DNA of 64,000 nucleotides from Sycobia sp. Sy_11 (GCA_018907035.1 JACCIC010000279.1:1-64000); one strand, 5' to 3'. Shown: positions 55,901 through 59,885, numbered from the stretch's first letter. Program-made: numbers and translations. Notes: generated from the sequence alone by a model not told the origin.

Positions 55901-56136
55901 AGCAATATTTTTCTTTACGTCCATTTTTTCTAAATATCTTATTTAAAATAGATGTATAACTTCTACCCCTTACCTTTCTATTGCTTGTACAATATTCAGT
56001 TCTTCAAACCGAATCAATACACTTTTTTTAGGAGGAGCTTTTACTAACCAAACGCAGTGCATGTACCCATAAGACTCAGAGTCATTGTCTACTGTGGGAT
56101 TTATTATTTTTTCTGTAGTTATAATACCTCCGCAAT
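14015..56136 (-). CDS. Cubilin-like CUB-domain protein, 3' part (11 exons)
   Basis: Spliced coding sequence join: 56136-55974, 47424-47244, 40380-40141, 40008-39849, 28635-28421, 26885-26805, 26739-26675, 20419-20173, 14815-14647, 14547-14303, 14122-14015. All junctions show GT-AG borders and compatible phases, giving about 623 residues with no internal stop, then TAA. Five CUB domains follow one another, each with four cysteines in the CUB pattern (CGG or similar, CxW or similar, a middle Cys, YCG or similar). CUB domains bind protein ligands outside the cell; cubilin is an endocytic receptor made mostly of CUB repeats without a membrane segment, and this protein also ends on a CUB domain with no hydrophobic anchor. 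Cubilin identity is inferred; other multi-CUB proteins are possible. Upstream exons were not found in 56137-64000. Introns range from 65 bp to about 11 kb and are filled with transposons. Confidence 0.85.
14303..14547 (-). CDS. Cubilin-like exon 10 (CUB-E)
   Basis: Exon of 245 nt with acceptor TATATAG and donor GTATGT. Encodes RGCGGQIFNYGGVFTSPLYP, NQSTCIWDISVPKGMKIVLH and MCGTDYLMIS through YCGG, all four cysteines of the last CUB domain. The intron before it is only 99 bp. Confidence 0.9.
14647..14815 (-). CDS. Cubilin-like exon 9 (CUB-D end)
   Basis: Exon of 169 nt with acceptor TTTTAG and donor GTAATC. Encodes IRDGGFQGHVIQTVCNFAIP, giving the fourth CUB-D cysteine without the usual following Gly, then NNNGYDITYTSTTN. 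It ends one base into a Gly codon. Confidence 0.87.
14985..15395 (+). mobile_element. Mariner fragment (same family as 35.5 kb)
   Basis: Starts with the transposase N-terminus (ATGGCAATTTTCCAGCC near 15000), matching the element at 35532-36765, and later carries a second-Asp segment (FHDDNAQSHIAA) near 15320-15350. The stretch between is much shorter than in a complete element, so an internal deletion occurred. Stops and shifts make it non-coding. It lies in a cubilin intron in antisense orientation to the gene. Confidence 0.7.
15400..16660. other. Unassigned intronic sequence
   Basis: Contains overlapping open frames on both strands (15574-15906 minus, 15683-15913 plus, 15899-16153 minus) of somewhat higher GC, with no recognised motif. 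Low-complexity codon use and opposite-strand overlap argue against a gene. Confidence 0.3.
16665..17310 (+). mobile_element. Mariner transposon remnant
   Basis: Fragments of a third mariner type: NPKRKKSW near 16700, QNIHGQKILLCILWDQ near 16760-16800, LLKPNETVTAEV, a second-Asp region degraded to MIMFVHM in one frame and DNVRPYASKAVK in another, and a YHLFRSM-like end near 17060. Multiple stops. It ends near an inverted-repeat-like tail at 17270-17310. Intronic, non-functional. Confidence 0.65.
17330..18400 (-). pseudogene. Retroelement gag-like remnant
   Basis: The minus strand reads ITDGELTQVLSKIFKRKAEV and WLDVFKKRGLTIWELIR near 17600-17480, which resembles a gag capsid segment. Further upstream pieces (VYLQHESAKISFFERLVDEW near 18220-18170) look similar but lie in other frames. 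No RT, protease or LTR was found nearby, so the element type is open. Confidence is low and rests on general composition and charge pattern. Confidence 0.3.
18400..20172. other. AT-rich intronic sequence with one hairpin
   Basis: No gene recognised. A nested perfect hairpin lies at 18630-18676 (11-bp arms GTGTAGAAATT/AATTTCTACAC with an inner CTCTAG/CTAGAG stem). A minus-strand frame at 19871-19596 has no recognisable motif. Confidence 0.4.
20173..20419 (-). CDS. Cubilin-like exon 8 (CUB-C end, CUB-D start)
   Basis: Exon of 247 nt with acceptor TTTTAG and donor GTATTT. Encodes NFDDVEINYKIS (end of CUB-C), then KASCSYNYTNIQGRIV, DCWITIKVPENYTINMYF and NDCSKANMQ, three cysteines of CUB-D. A (TA)n microsatellite lies about 40 bp upstream in the intron. 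Confidence 0.85.
20457..20510. repeat. (TA)n microsatellite
   Basis: Roughly 36 bp of uninterrupted TA followed by TATACACA/TATATACA variants, just upstream of exon 8 on the minus strand. Confidence 0.95.
20870..22000 (-). pseudogene. LTR-retroelement gag remnant with zinc knuckle
   Basis: The minus strand encodes a gag-like protein in pieces: 21987-21496 (basic, alpha-helical), then LIGDAQRRIQTKCEPARDYV near 21500-21440, ILSEIKKLVPREKITSVNWL, and a Cys-rich segment (LLCWGCTCPGYPL) near 20985-20945 that looks like a zinc knuckle. Stops near 21415 and 21220 break it. The capsid wording resembles Ty3/gypsy-type gag proteins, but no pol follows. At 20886-20935 a 20-bp unit (AGTTAGAGCTCGTCTATTTT) is repeated in tandem. 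Confidence 0.5.
22000..22436. other. Unassigned, with a CpG-rich block
   Basis: 22260-22430 is strongly GC- and CpG-rich (GGCGCGCGCG-type runs) against an AT-rich background and carries a 71-codon frame with no known motif. It may be the 5' part of the adjacent gag-bearing element. Confidence 0.3.
22437..22545 (+). mobile_element. Mariner fragment (35.5-kb family)
   Basis: About 105 bp that match 36275-36385 of the mariner at 35532-36765 (shared ATCCAACT-ATTCGTTTGAAG and AACTACTT-GAGTGGT blocks). A solo internal fragment with no ends. Confidence 0.65.
22664..23591 (-). mobile_element. Mariner-family transposon, complete ends
   Basis: A minus-strand mariner with both terminal inverted repeats: the left end contains AAGTTTTAAGACTAGGGGTA (22676-22695) and the right end, read in reverse, AAAGTTCTAAGACTACGGGT, flanked by TA on each side. 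Transposase pieces lie at 23326-23060 (N-terminal, ESVEEDKHSGQS) and 22990-22739 (third-Asp side: YCFSDYFLFPKLK, then LEYRSKFCITSNGYYYE). The central catalytic region is shortened and frameshifted, so the copy is inactive. It is a different mariner lineage from the other copies in the window. Confidence 0.82.
23889..26290 (+). mobile_element. Helitron-like remnant
   Basis: Two stretches resemble Helitron proteins. Around 23889-24500 the plus strand reads an Arg/Asn-rich segment followed by NVQIGAINHIYDHGCDKNWE, EALDLCST then GKVLLS after a stop, and LSKHFRNKIRQF, the order seen at Helitron N-terminal zinc-finger regions. Around 25960-26230 it reads NLNPPKLCNDDTLLQFKVIR, IEANILTGLVEGE and TSMVTPDLLFHFKTLQF, matching the end of the Pif1-like helicase. 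The Rep motif and most helicase motifs are not visible in the 24500-25400 middle. Heavily decayed. Confidence 0.5.
25425..25690 (-). mobile_element. tRNA-derived SINE, copy 1
   Basis: The minus strand begins with a tRNA-like head: GGCCTACGATGGCTCAATCG and AGAGTGAAGGACTAATAAC, then GAGTACAAATCCCGGTCTCG, corresponding to A-box and B-box regions of an RNA polymerase III promoter. A shared body follows (CTCCGTCATTTATTAACACC, AGAGCGACGTGTAAATAA). The copy at 55487-55680 has the same head and body. It is inserted inside the Helitron remnant. No protein is encoded. Confidence 0.8.
26675..26739 (-). CDS. Cubilin-like exon 7 (CUB-C, fourth cysteine)
   Basis: Exon of 65 nt with acceptor TTATAAG and donor GTAATT. 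Encodes ASRIPQSYYKYCGSVMPHDY, supplying the YCG motif, and ends two bases into a codon that exon 8 completes. Confidence 0.78.
26805..26885 (-). CDS. Cubilin-like exon 6 (CUB-C middle)
   Basis: Small exon of 81 nt (27 codons), phase 0 at both ends, acceptor TATTGCAG and donor GTATGT. Encodes NRKIISDGFGENFIIRGT and the following nine residues. The 65-bp intron after it is one of the shortest in the gene. This segment makes CUB-C longer than usual. Confidence 0.75.
26891..28420. other. AT-rich intron 5 with one dispersed repeat
   Basis: No coding feature recognised other than the dispersed repeat at 27523-27652. The flanks are ordinary AT-rich intron sequence. Confidence 0.5.
27523..27652 (+). 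repeat. Dispersed repeat, copy 2 (partner at 13170-13313)
   Basis: Shares TCAATCGAG, GACGGAGTTAC and GAGAAATAAAATCGGTCGCA with the copy at 13170. Same orientation. Function unknown; possibly a solo LTR fragment. Confidence 0.6.
28421..28635 (-). CDS. Cubilin-like exon 5 (CUB-C start)
   Basis: Exon of 215 nt with acceptor TTTTCAG and donor GTAAGA. Encodes PCGLMDLTINNDSQILTSPS, YPNRYPSNINCRWII and EYCENEYLQIADLN: three CUB cysteines and the SPSYPxxYP signature. It is separated from exon 4 by an 11-kb intron that contains a complete but broken R1-clade element. Confidence 0.9.
28877..28979. repeat. (ATG)n/(ATT)n trinucleotide microsatellite
   Basis: About 100 bp of TGA then TTA units directly abutting the 5' side of the R1-clade element. 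Confidence 0.95.
29917..30958 (+). pseudogene. R1-clade ORF1 (gag-like, CCHC zinc knuckle), frameshifted
   Basis: Readable in three frames. 29917-30192 is a helical N-terminal segment; 30420-30725 carries KSYAEVMRSIRAVKPEDLG and ELRHTKPEGRKALAEVLKEA, the conserved region before the zinc knuckles. From about 30768 a CCYRCGQREHKVASC knuckle (C-x2-C-x4-H-x4-C) and a second, degenerate CFLCKGE segment follow. ORF1 proteins of this clade bind element RNA. The final piece ends about 25 bp inside ORF2. Confidence 0.8.
30933..32408 (+). pseudogene. R1-clade ORF2: endonuclease and RT start
   Basis: A 491-codon frame. It starts MVVILQGNINRSRSADHLLL. Endonuclease catalytic motifs are all present: IISEQYR, VMAGDFNARTLEWG, TIPDVTFAT and YTASDHQYITF. 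The RT fingers begin with KRAPGFDGIPEEVLK near 32210. Productive frame is lost near 32325 and continues in the next frame. The endonuclease would nick the target site to prime reverse transcription. Confidence 0.88.
32300..33810 (+). pseudogene. R1-clade ORF2: reverse transcriptase and C-terminal zinc motif
   Basis: Continues ORF2. RT motifs are intact: SSYRPLCMLDTAGKLMEHLL, DVRNAFNSVGW, SSGVAQGSVLGTDMWN and VGYADDVVAVI. A TAA at 32918-32920 interrupts the same frame, which resumes to 33652 (thumb: ELAAAKTKIVLL, VRYLGVTL). A further shift leads to a Cys/His cluster near 33690-33770 (CCAPRDDPLHTFFHCEVF), the usual C-terminal motif of R1-type proteins. The RT core is otherwise well preserved, so decay is modest. 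Confidence 0.88.
34176..35531. other. AT-rich intronic sequence with short tandem repeats
   Basis: No gene recognised. A 41-bp unit is repeated in tandem at 34640-34680 and 34681-34721, and a GATAAGATTTTTAGACAA unit occurs twice just upstream (near 34590 and 34622). The rest is unassigned. Confidence 0.5.
35532..36765 (+). mobile_element. Mariner transposon, degenerate but with both ends
   Basis: A plus-strand mariner. The left end contains GTACAAATAAATTTCTAAAG and the right end, reversed, GTATACAAATAAATTTCCAG, an inverted repeat of about 26 bp. The transposase starts with ATGGCAAGTTTCCATCC (near 35676) and reads HLREGLLLFYYMRKSTAEVY, GEFEVEDTD-like text, and at the end PHLPYTPDLTISDYHIFRSI with the third Asp. 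Many stops occur. Related fragments are at 14985-15395 and 22437-22545. Confidence 0.8.
36766..38432. other. Intronic sequence with an unrecognised 173-codon frame
   Basis: The minus-strand frame at 37381-36860 (start MPKIILQEESVLCNILC) is long for AT-rich DNA, but I recognise no domain, and no splice-linked partner was found. From about 38350 to 37560 the minus strand contains scattered text faintly resembling a non-LTR endonuclease (LVGCNTHANDFTFTHDD), in several frames. Neither is firm. Confidence 0.25.
38990..39701 (-). pseudogene. Unrecognised decayed coding remnant
   Basis: 39701-39457 is preceded by an acceptor-like CTATATAG and reads ISIVDFCINVREMFRNCTVD then FPWHLYQALVFVDVIASYMK, ending at a stop. 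A second piece at about 39165-38995 reads VRERAKNPDVFSDQQETTYK and HPAELTYIEEKQILQNLIYN with in-frame stops. The amino-acid make-up looks protein-like rather than random, but I do not recognise the family. The phases of the cubilin exons on either side join directly, so this is not part of that gene. Confidence 0.3.
39849..40008 (-). CDS. Cubilin-like exon 4 (CUB-B end)
   Basis: Exon of 160 nt with acceptor ATATCAAG and donor GTAAGA. Encodes VRDGGPYAELIGQYCGN and LLWLRFVSDG, the end of CUB-B. It ends one base into a codon; the downstream exon at 28635 completes it to give Ser-Pro-Cys-Gly. Confidence 0.88.
40141..40380 (-). CDS. Cubilin-like exon 3 (CUB-B start)
   Basis: Exon of 240 nt, phase 0 at both ends, acceptor TTTTAG, donor GTAAAT. 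Starts ILFVNNPESGCGGKINL, so it finishes CUB-A and opens CUB-B, with QDCHWLISTHPGYNI and QSCTNDYIQ giving the first three cysteines. Confidence 0.88.
40516..40557. repeat. (AG)n microsatellite
   Basis: About 40 bp of AG dinucleotides in intron 2. Confidence 0.95.
41029..42181 (-). mobile_element. Mariner transposon nested in a PLE
   Basis: Terminal inverted repeats match: the left begins CGAGGGTGGATTGATAAGTT and the right, reversed, CGAGGGGGGTCGATAAGTTT. TA (41027-41028) precedes it; the other flank is changed. The PLE tail continues on both sides in step with the copy near 57900-57990. The element encodes a transposase on the minus strand (see next entry) and is closely related to the one at 11255-12292. 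Confidence 0.88.
41087..41984 (-). pseudogene. Mariner transposase (DETWVHHY type), frameshifted
   Basis: The main frame, 41984-41355, reads the second DNA-binding half (GRPIEVTTPDMIEKIHQIVL, LKVREIAETCKMSYERVQNI), then the first catalytic Asp in VTVDETWVHHYTPETKQQ and IFWDARDIIYIDYLKMGK. The second-Asp segment is shifted and altered (FIIITHQRT). The C-terminal part, 41355-41087, is in another frame with IPSDYYLFPNLKKWLGG and LEYRYEKCISLGGDF. Not functional. Confidence 0.85.
43335..43735 (+). repeat. Dispersed repeat with (TC)n core, copy 1
   Basis: About 400 bp aligned by eye with 46560-46925, same orientation. Shared blocks are GCATTGTTGTAAGCGG-like, a (TC)n run (43368-43419), GTAGCCTCGGCC, CACCTGTGCGTTCTGTACAC-like, and GCCGGCACTCTC-like text. 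With its partner it brackets 2.8 kb of unassigned DNA, so the pair could be long terminal repeats. I see no terminal TG/CA, primer-binding site or pol. Confidence 0.65.
43736..46559. other. Unassigned block between two direct repeats
   Basis: Contains GC-richer islands (44700-45240, 45840-46190, 46330-46550) with short frames rich in Arg and Ser but no recognised domain. A hairpin lies at 45442-45491 (CTTGGTTTGGC/GCCGAACCAAG arms) and a TATG microsatellite at 45280-45312. It is a possible non-autonomous retroelement interior. Confidence 0.3.
46560..46925 (+). repeat. Dispersed repeat with (TC)n core, copy 2
   Basis: Partner of 43335-43735. Shares GCATTATTGTAAGTGGTAGC, a (TC)n run near 46604-46625, GCAGCCTCGGCC, CACTTGTGCGTTTTGTACAC and CGCCGAAATATCTTC. 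Ends next to a TA microsatellite. Confidence 0.65.
46928..46996. repeat. (TA)n then (CA)n microsatellite
   Basis: About 42 bp of TA followed by about 20 bp of CA. Confidence 0.95.
47244..47424 (-). CDS. Cubilin-like exon 2 (CUB-A end)
   Basis: Exon of 181 nt with acceptor TTTTAAG and donor GTAAGT. Encodes CISNFVRVYEGNST, then ATFCGDLNNNLPV, the third and fourth CUB cysteines, and ends after HSLKAV in phase 0. The intron to exon 1 (8.5 kb) holds the Penelope pair, the long-TIR transposon and a SINE. Confidence 0.85.
47430..48480. other. AT-rich intronic sequence
   Basis: A minus-strand frame at 47900-47685 shows no CUB pattern and does not fit the phase of the neighbouring exons. Nothing else recognised. 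Confidence 0.4.
48829..48870 (-). ncRNA. Hammerhead-ribozyme-like motif of the PLE (best copy)
   Basis: On the minus strand CTGATGA is followed by a helix II of GAGC/GCTC around the loop TGTAGCGA, then GAAA, then a 3-bp helix III (CGT/ACG, 6-nt loop TGGACT) and a GTC that would be the cleavage triplet, with the cut after 48829. These are the core elements of a hammerhead ribozyme with a short helix III, as known from Penelope-like elements. I could not pair helix I convincingly, so activity is unproven. Confidence 0.6.
49163..49507 (-). pseudogene. PLE linker and GIY-YIG endonuclease
   Basis: A 114-codon frame with GGKIIVLPYVRGLSERIKR-like linker text (here VNRGKIIVLQYARELSERIK), FFKNSNNLSRLF, and a complete-looking GIY-YIG start VVYKINCMDCDKYYIGQTGR followed by LKKRIYEHKYSLRSSH. 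Unlike the copy at 5292 it has no stop within the motif. It terminates at 49163; downstream C-terminal text is in the same strand but past a stop. Confidence 0.82.
49909..50600 (+). mobile_element. Penelope-like element, plus half of a head-to-head pair
   Basis: Begins abruptly inside the linker (DKDDLCLKSAVVYKINCIDC-like) and runs through GIY-YIG, the C-terminal text, a degenerate hammerhead core (50368-50395, CTGATAA instead of CTGATGA) and the GACAGTCTGACTGTC block to the tail near 50600. It is the inverted partner of 48500-49908, with no spacer between the two. Confidence 0.85.
50642..52793 (+). mobile_element. DDE transposon with about 430-bp terminal inverted repeats
   Basis: The two ends are inverted copies: 50642-51076 and 52793-52380, beginning CAAGGTGTCCAGAAAGTC and CAGTGTCCAAAAAGTCCC, each flanked by TA. 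The right boundary of each arm is marked by TCAAGGACATTTTATTTTGAA / TCAAAGACATTTTACTTTGA. The arms contain tandem AAGGTCAAG-type motifs and mirrored short frames that are not genes. Between them (51570-52395) is a broken plus-strand transposase. TA flanks and the transposase place it in the IS630/Tc1-mariner superfamily. Confidence 0.8.
51571..52398 (+). pseudogene. IS630/Tc1-mariner-like transposase, decayed and truncated
   Basis: Starts MNRVTEREQLSLLMMRGKGE, then a second DNA-binding half (TITRFNDDGTINDLRRPNKP) and catalytic text in several frames: SYETTFQLDG (first acidic position, where related proteins have Asp-Glu), NVWVRILNNRIIGPFFIHG and WFQQDGVGPHYARHVCNFLE (second Asp). The third acidic segment is absent because sequence passes straight into the right inverted repeat near 52395. 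Cannot be functional. Confidence 0.75.
52800..53417. other. Unassigned, purine-rich and dinucleotide-rich stretch
   Basis: Contains GTGT/GAGA-rich sequence at 52920-53190 and short frames on both strands without recognisable domains. No gene supported. Confidence 0.4.
53418..53727 (+). mobile_element. R1-type 5' fragment, chimeric copy
   Basis: Nearly identical to 60997-61360: same lead sequence (TCAATAATATCTAAGTCAAA), CA-rich repeat and ORF1 start (MMDHEMTDREISITRRNNHL). The (CA) tract is about 45 bp against about 88 bp in the other copy. At 53727 identity ends abruptly after ATCAGCCAAC and a different GC-rich sequence begins. So this is either a 3'-deleted R1 element or a chimeric one. Confidence 0.8.
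53728..54500 (+). repeat. GC-rich block with internal duplications
   Basis: 53728-53800 and 53918-54012 share a diverged segment (CCGGAGTCC-CACCGCGGG, TTTCCG-TCGGAC, GTGGACGTG). 54345-54475 contains about 2.5 tandem copies of a 52-53 bp unit (GAGCGCCGT, GGCG-TGCTGCTCC, CGCTCGACCGCTATTG). Open frames across it are by-products of base composition. The origin is unknown; it could be a 5' untranslated region of an R1-type element. Confidence 0.5.
54501..55486. other. Unassigned, AT-rich from 54830
   Basis: A 122-codon plus frame (54444-54812) spans the GC-rich edge with no known domain. The remainder is plain AT-rich intron. Confidence 0.4.
55487..55680 (+). mobile_element. tRNA-derived SINE, copy 2
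   Basis: The plus strand carries the same tRNA-like head as the copy at 25690-25425: GGCCTACGATGGTTCGTTCG, CTAGAGTAAAGGACTAGTAA and a B-box-like GAGTACGAATTCC near 55541-55553, then the shared body (CACCTCCGTCGCTAATTAGC, AGAGCGACATTAAATAA). It lies about 300 bp from a cubilin exon, antisense to the gene. Confidence 0.8.
55974..56136 (-). CDS. Cubilin-like exon 1 of those visible (CUB-A start)
   Basis: Exon of 163 nt. The acceptor reads TTTTCAG before position 56136 and the donor is GTAAGG at 55973. It starts with DCGGIITTEK and includes YMHCVWLVKAPP and VLIRFEELNI, the first half of a CUB domain. It ends two bases into a codon, which the next exon completes. Confidence 0.8.
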
Positions 56137-56351
56137 CTGAAAATAATATTTTATTATAATCAATAGTTAATAATGTAATGAAAATAACATGCTCAAGAAG
56201 TAGACTACATTAGCTAATATAAAAATATAAAATTTATGTATTTAATAATTGAGAATAATATTTTGTTTATTGAAACCTGTTGTTAGGATCTTTGTGTTTA
56301 AATTAATAAATATTTTTATCAGTCTTAAAGTCTTTATAATATAATATATTA

Positions 56352-56533
56352 TTAGGAGTGTGAATAAGTCTTTCCCGTTTTTTACACACATACATTCATT
56401 TTTATATATATATAGAAGATAGATAGATATAAGATATATATATATATGCCTTAGTTTTCTGTCTAACATTTTTAAGTGAGAAAGACCTAAATATTTATTT
56501 AACTGCTTTGTTATTTTAAATATAATTTTATTA
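56352..56533 (+). mobile_element. Solo mariner terminal repeat plus 150 bp
   Basis: A second copy of the left mariner terminus (TTAGGAGTGTGAATAAGTCT) lies 182 bp upstream of the element at 56534, followed by TATA/GATA-rich sequence that does not match the transposon interior. It looks like a remnant of an earlier insertion or a local duplication. Confidence 0.7.
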
Positions 56534-57602
56534 TTAGGAGTGTGAATAAGTCTTTCCCGTTTTTTGTAAGAGATGACGCCACCAATACTGTGCGAGTATT
56601 CAATGGTTACATATGTCATAATCAAAGCTTATTTATATGTCAACAATTCCATACTAACACATTAGTTAAAATTTTTCGCATCATAAATTTTTGATATCGT
56701 GAAAATGTCGAAATTTGAGCCGAGTCGACGTCATTTGCGGGAAGATTCACTTTATTGGTTCAATTTGCTGAAGCATTGGGAGTTGACCGAACAACATTTC
56801 CAAGCGTTTGAAAGCCATGGGAATGATCCAAAAGCAAGGAAATTGGGTGCCGTACGAACTGAAGCTGAGAGACGTCGAACGGCGTTTTTTCACTTGCGAA
56901 CAGCTGCTTCAGCGACATAAAAGAAAGGGTTTTCTGCATCGTATCGTGACTGGCGATGAAAAGTGGATACGTTACGATAATCCGAAGCGAAGAAAATCAT
57001 GGGGACTACCCGGCCATGCATCATCATCGACGGCCAAGCCAAATATTCATGGCGCCAAGCTCATGCTCTGTATATGGTGGGACCAGCTAGGTGTGGTTTA
57101 CTATGAGCTTCTGAAACCGAATGAAAGGATCACAGGCGAGGTCTATCGACGACAATTGATGCGTTTGAGCCGCGCACTGCGAGAAAAACGGCCACAATAC
57201 TCCGACAGGCACGACAAAGTTATTTTGCAACATGACAATACTCGCCCACATGTTGCACCGCCGGTGAAAACATACTTAGAAACGCTCAAATGGGAAGTCC
57301 TACCCCACCCGCCGTATAGTCCAGACGTTGCTCCGTCTGATTACCATCTCTTCAGATCGATGACGCATGGCCTGGCTGACCAGCACTTCCATTCCTACGA
57401 GGAAGCCAAAAAATGGGTAGATGACTGGATAGAGGCCAAACCGGTCGAATTTTTTCGCAACGGGATTCGTATGTTGCCAGAAAGATGGGAAAAAGTTGTA
57501 GCTAGCGATGGCCAATACTTTCAATAATTCATTTGTAACCATTTTTTCACAATAAAGGCTCAAAATTTGAAAAAAACGGGAAAGACTTATTCACATACCT
57601 GA
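56534..57602 (+). mobile_element. Mariner transposon with intact ends, internally deleted
   Basis: Terminal repeats: left TTAGGAGTGTGAATAAGTCT, right reversed TCAGGTATGTGAATAAGTCT, each next to TA (56532-56533 and 57603-57604). The element is about 1070 bp, against about 1.3 kb for a complete mariner. It encodes the near-identical partner of the transposase at 85-666. Roughly 70 codons are missing just after the N-terminus and one base is lost, so it is non-autonomous. Confidence 0.9.
56705..57527 (+). pseudogene. Mariner transposase with N-terminal deletion and frameshift
   Basis: Starts at ATG 56705 (MSKFEPSRRHLREDSLYWFN). Text typical of the second half of the DNA-binding domain (AEALGV-like) follows out of frame, so most of the helix-turn-helix region is deleted. 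A one-base loss near 56803 moves into the frame 56808-57527, which is open for 239 codons and contains all three catalytic Asp (TGDEKWI, QHDNTRPHV, APSDYHLF; DD34D). Catalytic domain intact, DNA-binding domain not. Confidence 0.9.
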
Positions 57603-57827
57603 TAATTAAAATAATGGCAATCAGACTGTCCTAGTTTCTTATTAGCCACTAAGAACCTGACATAAAAAATATTACTAAAAATGAATTAGATTAAAAATTA
57701 GACATAATAAAATAAAATAATAACATAAAATATAATAAAATTAATGAAAATTATAAACTCTAATCCATGTTAGTGAACGCCAAACTGACTACCCCCACCA
57801 CCTTATTTTCTCCATTGGTGTCCGATG

Positions 57828-57854
57828 TTTCGAACCGCTACGGTTGATCCTCAG
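57828..57854 (-). ncRNA. Hammerhead-like motif, second PLE sub-family
   Basis: The minus strand reads CTGAGGA, then a 5-bp hairpin AACCG/CGGTT, then GAAAC. The core position that is normally T is G here (CTGAGGA for CTGATGA), so this may be inactive or a variant. The plus-arm counterpart near 59077-59104 is more degraded (CTGAAAATGA). Confidence 0.4.
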
Positions 57855-59410
57855 GAACTAAACTAAACTAAAAAATCCAACATGCTACTTTATGTAGTTA
57901 TCTCCACTCTAAATTTATTGCTATAACATTTATAGAACCCCCACCTTTTTAACTTCAATGTAAAACATAAATTTTATATTAATAAAGAATGATAAGTGTC
58001 GTCGAATTTGCTTGACTCAAACATTAAATTTACATTATTGCGATTCTATAAAATATGAAGATTTTCAATTTTATGTTTATTTATAATACCTTGTTCTATA
58101 ATGTCTACATTTTAAAAATCGAAAGAATGTAAGAGGACTAAGCTATGTTCTTTTAGCCCGGATGTACCATTCATACTTCGTAGGCTATACTGATGCTCAT
58201 ATATTCTTTATTTTAGGTATCTACCCGTTTCTGCCAATGTAATATTTGTCACAGTCTTTACAATTTATTTTGTATACCACTCCTGATTTCAAACATTTAT
58301 CACCCTTATCTTTACAATTGTTAAATTTATAATGTAAACTTGACAGCCCTTTTACCTAAGGTAATACTTCGATTTTATTATTATTCCCTCTGTTTTATTA
58401 TATTATATATTATACGATTTTTCTATTATTAATACCTAGCCGGTGCTAAAAGTTATCCAATTGGACAACCATATCTTTGTTCATATAAATTATTTTGAAA
58501 AAAAAAAATTGTGCTATTCAAAACAAAATTTATTGCTTTAAGACATTCACCTTTTTTTAATTTTGTGTGTGTACTAATTACTGTCTATTTCATAATTTTT
58601 ATTTAATAATTATAAAGATAAGGGTGATAAATGTTTGAAATCAGGAGTGGTATACAAAATAAATTGTAAAGACTGTGACAAATATTACATTGGCACAAAC
58701 GGGTAGATACCTAAAATTAAGAATATATGAGCATCAGTATAGCCTATGAAGTATGAATGGTACATCCGGGCTAAAAGAACATAGCTTAGTCCTGTTACAT
58801 TCTTTCGATTTTTAAAATGTAGACATTATAGAACAAGGTATTATAAATAAACATAAAATTGAAAATATTCATATTTTATTGAATCGCAATAATGTAAATT
58901 TAATGTTAGAGTCAAATCAAGCAAATTCGACGACACTTATCATTCTTTATTAATATAAAATTTATGTTTTATATTGAAGTCAAAAAGGTGGGGGTTCTAT
59001 AAATATTATACGAATAATTTTAGAATGGAGATAGCTATATAAAGTAGCATGCTGGGCTTTGTAATTAGCTTAGTTCCTGAAAATGAACTGTAGCGATTCG
59101 AAACGTCGGAACCAACAGAGAAAATAGGGCGATGGAGACAGTCAGTTTGGCCTTCACTAACAGAGATTAGAGTTTATTATTTTTATTAATTTTATTATGT
59201 TTTATTTTATTATTATTTTATTTTATAATTTCTAATTTTTTATCTAATTTATTTTTAGTAATAATTTTCATTTCAGGTTCTTCGGGGCTGATAAGAAACA
59301 AGAACAGTTTGACTGTCATTATTTTAGTTAATATATGATATTATAAAGACTTTAAGACTGATAAAAATATTTCTTAATTTAATGCTAAACTGTCAACATA
59401 AGTCCAATTT

Positions 59411-59885
59411 TTAACTGTAATCTATTTTCAAATTGTAACCAAACATTGCAATCGCATATACATTAAAGTAACTACCACATAGAAGAGGCTTTGAATAAAT
59501 AGACCTGAAGGCAGCATACCGTGTTAAAATGTTGAAAAAAAATTTCTTGCGTTACAACAGAAACTTAAAATTACTATATAACTTTTCTGTCTTCCTTTTA
59601 GAATTACTGTGATTATCTCTCTATATTAGTGAGAAGTAATCGAGCAATCAAGATCTTTGATCAAAAAAGAAAGGAAAGGTATTAAATCGATTTCTACCTC
59701 TCTTATATAGTAGAAAACTGTTTGCTTCTCTGTAATATGCTGACTTCAAGTCTACATATTCGAAGGGTAGAGATTTTGCATAAATATGTGCTGCCGGATT
59801 AAGTATTTAGTGCTTTAATATAAAAATGTACAGGAGTATATTTTTATATACTTTGTTGCCATTTACCAAAAAAATATACTTTTTC
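59411..59885. other. AT-rich unassigned
   Basis: No feature recognised beyond ordinary AT-rich sequence. Confidence 0.5.

Larger units (their letters stand above)
56290..59410. mobile_element. Penelope-like element, inverted pair with nested mariner
   Basis: The PLE tail in minus orientation starts at 56290, is interrupted by mariner sequence (56352-57602) and continues at 57605-58400 with C-terminal and GIY-YIG text. After a spacer of roughly 200-280 bp the same segments return in plus orientation (58607-59410). The arms are about 720 bp. RT is absent from both arms. The elements belong to the same sub-family as 40640-43270. The minus arm has a hammerhead-like core at 57854-57828. Confidence 0.82.

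Noticed and set aside
56808..57527. Domesticated host gene derived from a mariner transposase
   Set aside because: The frame is open, but the element has both transposon ends, a deleted DNA-binding region, a frameshift and a near-identical truncated copy elsewhere. Recent transposition explains it.
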